From positions 1-6,073 of the forward strand of contig JAVHYH010000187.1 of assembly GCA_031119155.1 (NCBI GenBank): a DNA stretch of 6,073 nt. Direction: 5' to 3'. Shown here piece after piece: positions 1 through 5,199 of the stretch. The DNA comes from Brevundimonas sp. Its GTDB lineage: Bacteria > Pseudomonadota > Alphaproteobacteria > Caulobacterales > Caulobacteraceae. The translations under genes and the position numbers were made by a program. The notes under the pieces were generated by a model that did not search any database, had not been told where the DNA came from, and saw nothing but the letters and a program-made list of their open reading frames with translations. How positions within the stretch are numbered: the first letter of the stretch is position 1; every line of letters starts with the position of its first letter.

Positions 1-1263
1 AACATCAACGCCCTGGTGCAGGGCCAGCTGGTGGTGACCACCGATCAGGACTGGACCGCCCCCTCGGGTCAGGAATTCAAGACCGGCGACGTCATCGCCT
101 GGAACCTCGATCAATGGCTGGCTGACCCGGCGACGCCCGCCCAGCTGGTCATCCGCCCGACCGAGCGCGAAGCCATCGAGGGCATCACCAACACCCGCAA
201 CAAGCTGGTCGTCGCCCTGTACGAAAACGTGCGCGGCTCGGTCTATGTCTATGAGCCCAACCCTTCCGGCGAATGGGGCCGCACCCGTCTGGACCTGCCG
301 CAGAACGTGACCGTCGGCGTCGGCTCCGCCTCGGATCGCGACGATCAGGTCTTCGTCAGTGTGGCCGGCTACCTGAACCCGTCCAGCCTCTATCTGGCCG
401 ACGCCTCGACGACCCAGGCCGAGGTGGTGAAGTCCCTGCCGGCCAAGTTCGACGCCACCGGCATGGTGGTCGAGCAGTTCGAGGCCCGCAGCGCCGACGG
501 CACCATGATCCCCTACTTCGTCGTCCATAAGGGCGACATGCCGATGGACGGGACCAACGCCACCCTGCTGTACGGCTACGGCGGCTTCCAGAACTCGCTG
601 CTGCCCGGCTATTCGGCCACGGTCGGCAAGCTGTGGCTCGAGCGCGGCGGCGTCTATGTCATCGCCAACACCCGCGGGGGCGGCGAGTTCGGTCCGCGCT
701 GGCACCAGGCGGCCCTGCAGCAGAACCGCCAGCGCGCGCACGAGGACTTCCAGGCCGTGGCCCTGGACCTGACCGCCCGCAACATCACCAGCCAGCCGCA
801 CCTGGGCATCATGGGCGGCTCGCAGGGCGGCCTGTTCATGGGCGCCATGCTGACCCAGCGCCCGGACCTGATCAACGGCGCGGTCATCCAGGTGCCGCTG
901 TTCGACATGCTGCGCTTCCACAAGCTGCTGGCCGGCGCCTCGTGGATCGCCGAATACGGCAACCCGGACATTCCGGAACAGCGCGCCTGGATCGAGCAGT
1001 ATTCGCCCTACCAGCGTCTGGCCGCCGGCCAGCCCTACCCGGAAGTCTTCATTCACACCTCGACCAAGGACGACCGCGTCCACCCGGGCCATGCCCGCAA
1101 GGCGGCGGCCCGTCTGGAAGAGCTGGGTTATCCGGTGCTGTTCTATGAAAACGTCGACGGCGGCCACGGCGCGGCGGCCAACCTGCAGGAGACGGCCCGC
1201 CGTCTGGCGCTGGAATACACCTATCTGACCCGCCGCCTGATGGATGCGCCGGCGGAGGAATAG
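1..1263 (+). CDS. Prolyl oligopeptidase family (S9A) serine peptidase, C-terminal part (5' end outside window)
   Basis: The reading frame is open from base 1 to the TAG at 1261-1263, giving 420 codons; the true start lies upstream, so the GTG at 16 is not the start. By family knowledge, S9A enzymes cut short peptides after proline and consist of a beta-propeller plus an alpha/beta-hydrolase domain. Fragment residues 1 to about 150 look like the end of the propeller and the rest like the hydrolase domain. Visible active-site residues (fragment numbering) are the oxyanion tyrosine in YGYGGF (Y193, codon 577), nucleophile Ser274 in GGSQGG (codon 820), Asp357 in KDDRVHPGH (codon 1069) and His389 in GGHG (codon 1165). 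Trp315 in GASW and Arg359 match the porcine W595 and R643 that bind proline substrates. The residue after the serine is Gln where the family usually has Asn. It is a paralogue of the next gene. Location is probably periplasmic, inferred only from that paralogue's signal peptide. Family assignment is secure; exact substrate is unknown. Confidence 0.93.
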   Translation, partial: NINALVQGQLVVTTDQDWTAPSGQEFKTGDVIAWNLDQWLADPATPAQLVIRPTEREAIEGITNTRNKLVVALYENVRGSVYVYEPNPSGEWGRTRLDLPQNVTVGVGSASDRDDQVFVSVAGYLNPSSLYLADASTTQAEVVKSLPAKFDATGMVVEQFEARSADGTMIPYFVVHKGDMPMDGTNATLLYGYGGFQNSLLPGYSATVGKLWLERGGVYVIANTRGGGEFGPRWHQAALQQNRQRAHEDFQAVALDLTARNITSQPHLGIMGGSQGGLFMGAMLTQRPDLINGAVIQVPLFDMLRFHKLLAGASWIAEYGNPDIPEQRAWIEQYSPYQRLAAGQPYPEVFIHTSTKDDRVHPGHARKAAARLEELGYPVLFYENVDGGHGAAANLQETARRLALEYTYLTRRLMDAPAEE

Positions 1264-1272
1264 AAGACTGAG

Positions 1273-1393
1273 CTCCTCCCCTCGGGGGAGGAGGACCGCG
1301 AAGCGGTGGAGGGGTCTTGCCTCTTCACCGCTCCCGATCCTGATGCCCCTCCACCATCCTTCGGATGGTCCCCCTCCCCTGAAGGGGAGGATT
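1273..1393. repeat. Composite palindromic intergenic element (REP/MITE-like)
   Basis: About 120 bp of nested inverted repeats fill the gap between the two peptidase genes. Local hairpins are 1273-1281/1285-1293 (9 bp), 1295-1299/1303-1307 (5 bp, GAA loop), 1353-1359/1363-1369 (7 bp, TTC loop) and 1373-1379/1384-1390 (7 bp, TGAA loop). The two halves also pair with each other: 1274-1282 with 1383-1391 (9 bp), 1285-1297 with 1367-1379 (12 of 13) and 1305-1314 with 1346-1355 (10 bp). It is flanked by GACTGAG (1266-1272) and GATTGAG (1394-1400), a 6/7 match that could be a decayed target duplication or chance. Similar CCCTCC/GGAGGG palindromes with a GCGAAGC core are familiar to me from Caulobacterales intergenic DNA, but copy number is unchecked. 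It may act as an mRNA-stabilising or attenuating structure. No coding capacity is seen. Confidence 0.8.
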
Positions 1394-1400
1394 GATTGAG

Positions 1401-1405
1401 CGGAG
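1401..1405 (+). promoter_or_regulatory. Ribosome binding site for the second peptidase, deciding the start
   Basis: CGGAG sits 8 nt before the ATG at 1414. The open frame extends back to a TTG at 1396, but that codon lies before this site and would add six residues in front of the signal peptide. The site therefore favours ATG 1414. The next ATG, at 1417, is 11 nt away and is a weaker alternative. Confidence 0.6.
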
Positions 1406-1413
1406 TTTCGCCG

Positions 1414-3630
1414 ATGATGAAGTCCCTGATGATGGCCGTGGCCGTGGTCGCAATCGCCGCCCCGGCTTATGCGCAGCAGACCCCGCCGCACTTCCCGGCC
1501 GACCTGACCCCCGCCGGCGTCCGCGCCGCCGACGATCATCTGGCGCTGGAGGAGGTGAACGGCGCCGAGGCCATGGCCTTCGTCGCGGCCTCGAACGAGC
1601 GGGCGCTGTCCAGCCTCACCAACGATCCGCGCTATGAGACCTTCCGTCAGGAGGCCGAGGCCATCCTGACCGCCACCGACCGCATCCCGGCGCCCAGCTT
1701 CCTCGGCGACGGCATCGGCAATTTCTGGCAGGACGCGACCAATCCCAAGGGCGTCTGGCGCCGGACCACGCTGGACAGCTATCGCTCGGCGGACACGCAG
1801 TGGGAGACCCTGCTCGACATCGACGCCCTGTCCCGCGCCGAGGGCAAGGACTGGGTGTTCAAGGGCGCCAGCTGCCTGGCCCCGGACGAGACCCGCTGCC
1901 TGATCAACCTGTCCGACGGCGGCAAGGACGCCGTGGTGGTGCGCGAGTTCGACACCACGACCAAGTCGTTCGTGGACGGCGGCTTCGTCCTGCCCGAGGG
2001 CAAGCACCGCATCAGCTGGCTGGACCGCGACACGCTTCTGGTGGCCACCGACTTCGGGCCGGGTACGCTGACGGAGTCGGGCTACCCCTTCATCGTCAAG
2101 GCGCTGAAGCGCGGCCAGACGCTGGCGCAGGCGACGGAGATCTATCGCGGCGAGCAATCCGATGGCGGCTATGGCGTCTCGACCAGCGTGCTGCGCAACG
2201 ACCGCAGCGAGATCGGCGCCATCCTGATCAACCGCCCGCTGGACACCTTCCGCAGCGAGACGTGGATTTACGCCGACGGCCGCACCGTGAAGCTCGGCCT
2301 GCCAGAGCGTGTCAGCGTACACGGCGTCATGGCCGATCAGGGGCCGGAGCTGGCCAATCTGATCTTCACGGTCGAGGAAAACTGGACCTGGATTGGTCGC
2401 GAGTACGCCGCGGGGACCCTCATGTCCGTGCAGGCCCTCGCCCTGCGACCCGCCGGCGACCGGAACGGCGTCATCATCACCAACGGCGCGGTCCGGATCT
2501 TCGCCCCCACGGAGCGTCAATCCGTCGAGGCCGTCGATGTGTTCGATGATCGGGTCGTTGTCGCCATCAATGACAATGTCCGGGGACGTCTCTCGGTCTT
2601 CGGATACACAGGTGAGTGGGGCTGGCACGAGCGCCATGTGGCTGTGCCCGAGAACAGCGCCGTGGCGCTGGGCGACCAGTCGCGCGGCGGTCGCCAGGTC
2701 TTCGTTTCGTCCCAGAACTTCCTGACCCCGCCGTCACTGGGCCTTCTGGATGTCGACTTCCCCATCACGCGCCGCCCGGCCGAGTCGACGCAGGTGCCCA
2801 ACGCCATCGTCGAACTGCGTCAGGCCCCCGCCAAGTTCGACGCCTCCACCCACATCACCGAACAGTTCGAGGCGGTGTCATCGGACGGCGTGCGCATCCC
2901 CTATTTCGTCACCCGCCCACGCGAGCAGAGCGGCCCGGCGCCGACCATCCTGTTCGGCTACGGCGGCTTCCAGGCCTCGTTCCCGCCTGCCTATAAGCCC
3001 GAGATGGGCAAGCTGTGGCTCGAGAACGGCGGCGTCTTCGTCCAGGCCAACATCCGCGGCGGCGGCGAGTTCGGTCCGCAGTGGCACCAGGCGGCCCTGA
3101 ACGAGAACCGCCAGCGGGCCTTCGACGACTTCGCGGCCGTCGCCCGTGATCTGGAGCAGCGCGGCATCACCACCCCGCGTCGTCTGGGCATCTATGGCCG
3201 GTCGAACGGCGGCGTCCTGACCTCGGCCTCGATCACCCAGCATCCGGAACTGTTCAACGCGGCGGTGATCGAAAGCCCGCTGATCGACATGCTGCGCTAC
3301 CACGAGCTGCCCGCGGGGGCCTCGTGGATCGGCGAGTACGGCGACCCGCGCATCCCCGAGGAAGCCGCCTGGATCGCCCGCTATTCGGCCTACCAGCAGC
3401 TTCGTCCGGGCGCGAACTATCCGCGTGTCTACATCACCACCAACACCCGCGACGACCGCGTCCACCCGGGCCACGCCCGCAAATTCGCGGCCCGTCTGGG
3501 CGATATGGGCTACGACCACCTCTACTATGAGGAGACGGCGGGCGGTCACTCGAACGACGCCGACCCGGTCGCCAACGCCCGCCGCTGGGCGCGCCACTAT
3601 GTCTATCTGGCGCAGCAGTTGATGGACTGA
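1414..3630 (+). CDS. Secreted prolyl oligopeptidase family (S9A) serine peptidase
   Basis: This gene encodes 738 aa, a usual length for a bacterial S9A enzyme with a signal peptide. Residues 1-20 form a Sec-type signal (Lys3, then a hydrophobic core rich in Met, Ala and Val) ending in a likely AYA|QQ cleavage site. There is no lipobox, so a soluble periplasmic enzyme is expected. The short N-terminal part of the catalytic domain (about 25-90) is followed by the propeller (about 90-470) and the hydrolase domain (about 475-738). Active-site residues are Tyr516 in FGYGGF, Ser597 in GRSNGG, Asp680 in RDDRVHPGH and His712 in GGHS; Trp638 and Arg682 fit proline recognition. The only two cysteines, Cys154 and Cys162, lie in the propeller and could form a disulfide in the periplasm (inference). 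It lies 150 bp behind a paralogue on the same strand. The gap is nearly all palindromic element, so read-through from the first gene is likely. Exact substrate is unknown. Confidence 0.95.
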   Translation: MMKSLMMAVAVVAIAAPAYAQQTPPHFPADLTPAGVRAADDHLALEEVNGAEAMAFVAASNERALSSLTNDPRYETFRQEAEAILTATDRIPAPSFLGDGIGNFWQDATNPKGVWRRTTLDSYRSADTQWETLLDIDALSRAEGKDWVFKGASCLAPDETRCLINLSDGGKDAVVVREFDTTTKSFVDGGFVLPEGKHRISWLDRDTLLVATDFGPGTLTESGYPFIVKALKRGQTLAQATEIYRGEQSDGGYGVSTSVLRNDRSEIGAILINRPLDTFRSETWIYADGRTVKLGLPERVSVHGVMADQGPELANLIFTVEENWTWIGREYAAGTLMSVQALALRPAGDRNGVIITNGAVRIFAPTERQSVEAVDVFDDRVVVAINDNVRGRLSVFGYTGEWGWHERHVAVPENSAVALGDQSRGGRQVFVSSQNFLTPPSLGLLDVDFPITRRPAESTQVPNAIVELRQAPAKFDASTHITEQFEAVSSDGVRIPYFVTRPREQSGPAPTILFGYGGFQASFPPAYKPEMGKLWLENGGVFVQANIRGGGEFGPQWHQAALNENRQRAFDDFAAVARDLEQRGITTPRRLGIYGRSNGGVLTSASITQHPELFNAAVIESPLIDMLRYHELPAGASWIGEYGDPRIPEEAAWIARYSAYQQLRPGANYPRVYITTNTRDDRVHPGHARKFAARLGDMGYDHLYYEETAGGHSNDADPVANARRWARHYVYLAQQLMD

Positions 3631-3637
3631 TGCGTGC

Positions 3638-3661
3638 GGCCGCTCCGGAAGCGGGGCGGCC
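3638..3661 (+). terminator. Possible terminator hairpin after the peptidase gene
   Basis: A GC-rich hairpin starts 8 nt after the stop codon at 3628-3630. CCGCT (3640-3644) pairs with AGCGG (3650-3654) around a CCGGA loop, and GG at 3638-3639 can extend the stem to CC at 3660-3661 only across a bulge. No T-run follows, so intrinsic termination is doubtful. The large inverted repeat just downstream may matter more. Confidence 0.3.
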
Positions 3662-3684
3662 AATCACTATCGACCGCGGCTGGG

Positions 3685-3792
3685 AAGTGATTGGTGGTTG
3701 GTGATTAGTGGGTGGCTGGTTCTCGGCGGCGCCTGCTGATCACGCACCGTGAAGGCGGCGTCGAACCACTAATCACCAACCACCAATCACTT
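3685..3792. repeat. 27-bp perfect inverted repeat with structured interior, between convergent genes
   Basis: The left arm, 3685-3711, is an exact reverse complement of the right arm, 3766-3792. Each arm contains two near-identical 11-mers: GTGATTGGTGG (3687-3697) and GTGATTAGTGG (3701-3711). The 54-nt interior can itself fold: 3730-3734 pairs with 3753-3757 and 3740-3744 with 3748-3752, with a 5-nt bulge and a CAC loop. A third motif copy, CCAATCACT at 3660-3668, is the reverse complement of 3686-3694 and gives an alternative small hairpin. The AT-richer arms contrast with the GC-rich surroundings. The element lies between the 3' ends of convergent genes, where a symmetric stem could end or protect transcripts from both sides. 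Its ends carry only short T runs (TTT right, TT left), so a terminator role is an inference. It may be a dispersed intergenic repeat. Confidence 0.85.
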
Positions 3793-3838
3793 TCCGGGAG
3801 CCGGCGCTTGCCGCCCCAGGCTCACCCGAGCCCGCCGC

Positions 3839-4444
3839 CTACGCCGGTTCGACCAGCTTGAGCTTGGCGGGCTTCTTGACCTTTTCGGCCTTGGCGGGCT
3901 TTTCAGCCTTCTTCGCGGCCTTTTCAGCCTTCTTCAGTTCGCGCGCGGCCTTCTTGGCGGCCTTGGCTTCGGCCTTGGCCTTGACCGGGGCGGCGTCGGC
4001 CTCGCCGGCCAGTTCGCCCAGCAGGTCCAGGAAGACGTCGCGCTTGCCCTTGGGCAGCAGCCCCATGATCCGCTTGTCGGCGGCCTCCACGCGCGGACGG
4101 GCGGCTTCCAGCGCGGCCTCGCCGGCGGGCGACAGGCGCACGGCCTTGGCGCGGGCGTCCAGCGTGGACTTCTCGCGATCCAGCAGGCCCTTGGTGGTCA
4201 TGCGGGCGACCAGATCGGCGAGGGTCGAGCGATCGATGCCGGTGGCGCGCACCAGATCGGTCTGGGTCAGGCCGGCCTTGTGGCTGACGGCCTCCAGCAC
4301 GGCGAACTGACGCTGGGTCAGACCGTCCGGCCCCATCTCTTCGGAATAGACATCCAGCGCCAGTTGCAGGGCGCGATGGATCAGGTGGCTGGGCGATCCC
4401 GACAGGGCGCCGCCACGCTTGGGCTTGTTACCGGACTTGACCAT
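3839..4444 (-). CDS. MarR-family winged-helix regulator with Lys/Ala-rich C-terminal tail
   Basis: This gene encodes 201 aa, starting at the ATG at 4444-4442. Residues about 19-150 form a MarR-type core: a first helix (about 19-36), the winged helix-turn-helix around GLTQTDLVRATGIDRSTL (58-75) with its recognition helix at about 71-83, and a wing containing DARAKAVRLSPAG (96-108), which fits the family pattern D-x-R-x-k-x-v-x-L-T-x-x-G. By family knowledge such proteins bind DNA as dimers and often respond to small molecules or oxidation; no ligand can be named, and there is no cysteine. Residues 152-201 are an unusual tail: 17 Lys and 16 Ala of 50, net charge about +12, resembling histone H1 tails. 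The start is preceded by AGGGG (4460-4456) at a long 11-nt spacing, so the ribosome site is mediocre. It lies 79 bp after ispZ on the same strand and converges on the peptidases. The target is unknown; autoregulation is only a guess. Confidence 0.9.
   Translation of the reverse strand: MVKSGNKPKRGGALSGSPSHLIHRALQLALDVYSEEMGPDGLTQRQFAVLEAVSHKAGLTQTDLVRATGIDRSTLADLVARMTTKGLLDREKSTLDARAKAVRLSPAGEAALEAARPRVEAADKRIMGLLPKGKRDVFLDLLGELAGEADAAPVKAKAEAKAAKKAARELKKAEKAAKKAEKPAKAEKVKKPAKLKLVEPA
3899..3935 (-). repeat. 21-bp-period direct repeat encoding the Lys/Ala tail
   Basis: A 16-bp sequence at 3899-3914 recurs exactly at 3920-3935, offset by 21 bp (seven codons). On the minus strand this encodes successive KKAEKAA and KKAEKPA heptads. 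Further imperfect AAG/GCC-type units lie on both sides. Slippage within such repeats may change tail length between strains (inference). Confidence 0.75.
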
Positions 4445-4446
4445 GG

Positions 4447-4500
4447 AAACCGTATCCCCTCGGTTGCTTCGGTAGAGCTAGCAGCCGCATTTTACGGTTT
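4447..4500. promoter_or_regulatory. 8-bp inverted repeat in the leader of the MarR gene (candidate operator)
   Basis: AAACCGTA at 4447-4454 is the exact reverse complement of TACGGTTT at 4493-4500, with 38 nt between. One arm sits between the weak ribosome site and the ATG of the MarR gene; the other lies about 50 bp upstream. This arrangement could be a pair of operator half-sites or a leader-RNA stem. No convincing promoter was found: GCTAGCTC (minus strand, 4482-4475) resembles the Caulobacter -10 consensus GCTANAWC but lacks a good -35. Function is not established. Confidence 0.3.
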
Positions 4501-4523
4501 GACGACGGACAATCCTTTAACCG

Positions 4524-5198
4524 TCAGAGTCCCGTGTCCGGAGAGACCGGCTCGGCTGTCTCATCCTCGTCCTTGATCATGTGCTTCATGATGAAGAAGA
4601 CCTGCCAGATGCCGAAGGCGGCAGACGCCATCCACAGTCCGCCCCGGAAGGCCATCCAGACATCATAGGGATCCGCCGGCGGACGGTTCATCGCCTGCAG
4701 CGCGGCCTCGACCACCGCCGGATTGCGCACCAGTTCGTTCACCACCGCCACGACAGCGAAATACAGGCCATAGCGCAGGGTCAGCCCGCGCCAGCCCGCG
4801 TCGGTGATCTTCAGCGCCTCGCCCAGCAGATATTTGAACGGGTATTTGCGCAGCGGCAGCGAACCCAGCAGCACCGCCGCCAGCAGGGCGTTCTGCACCG
4901 TGATCTTGATCTGCAGCAGCTTGGGATCGTGGAACACCAGCGTCAGCACGCCGAACAGCAGGGCGAAGCCGCCGGTCAGCAGCGGCAGGGGCGCCAGCCG
5001 CCGCTCGACGATCCAGCCGACCGCCAGGGCGATGGCCGAAGCGCCGACCAGCACCCAGGTCGAATGCAGCATGGCCTCGGTGCTGTCCTGCTTGAGCACG
5101 AACCGCATGAAGGCATAGGCGGCCAGGAAGGCGACGAGGGCGCCGAAATCGACGGCCTGACGGATGCTGGAACCGCGACGTTCCGTGGCTTCAGTCAT
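4524..5198 (-). CDS. ispZ: Septation protein A / inner membrane protein IspZ (YciB family)
   Basis: This gene encodes 224 aa, a multi-spanning inner-membrane protein. Hydrophobic segments lie at about 15-34, 46-64, 71-90, 100-115, 140-156 and 185-206. The family signature is clear in the middle: TGGFALLFGVLTLVFHD (75-91) followed by KLLQIKITVQNALLAAVLL (93-111), which parallels the E. coli YciB stretch around FGGLTLFFHN and KVTVIYALFAGALL. By family knowledge YciB/IspZ takes part in cell-envelope maintenance and septation, probably through contacts with division and elongation proteins; its biochemical activity is not settled. It is longer than E. coli YciB (179 aa), with extra polar residues at both ends. 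ATG 5198 is chosen because GGAG lies 7 nt upstream; a longer frame reaching back to 5261 would overlap the end of ftsY and adds a non-homologous-looking leader. The stop of ftsY is one base away, so coupled translation is likely. Confidence 0.92.
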   Translation of the reverse strand: MTEATERRGSSIRQAVDFGALVAFLAAYAFMRFVLKQDSTEAMLHSTWVLVGASAIALAVGWIVERRLAPLPLLTGGFALLFGVLTLVFHDPKLLQIKITVQNALLAAVLLGSLPLRKYPFKYLLGEALKITDAGWRGLTLRYGLYFAVVAVVNELVRNPAVVEAALQAMNRPPADPYDVWMAFRGGLWMASAAFGIWQVFFIMKHMIKDEDETAEPVSPDTGL

Positions 5199-5199
5199 C

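Noticed and set aside
1..1263. First peptidase as a 5'-truncated pseudogene starting at GTG 16
   Set aside because: The frame is open through the window edge with propeller-like sequence and an intact triad, so the missing 5' part is a window effect and not evidence of decay.
1396..1413. TTG start for the second peptidase
   Set aside because: It precedes the GGAG site, and the six added residues would stand in front of a normal signal peptide beginning at 1414.
1800..2549. 249-codon open frame in the +1-shifted frame inside the second peptidase
   Set aside because: Arg/Gly/Pro-rich shadow of a gene whose true frame is intact and conserved throughout.
2878..3663. 261-codon open frame on the minus strand
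   Set aside because: It lies opposite the second peptidase's catalytic domain, has no domain I can recognise, and its composition (Val/Ala/Arg/Gly runs) is typical of an antisense shadow in high-GC DNA.
3712..3765. Small RNA or attachment site within the inverted repeat
   Set aside because: A hairpin can be drawn, but there is no promoter, tRNA or integrase context, so it is described only as part of the repeat.
4499..4504. TTGACG resembling a -35 box on the plus strand
   Set aside because: No matching -10 at a suitable distance, and it points into the 3' end of ispZ on the opposite strand.
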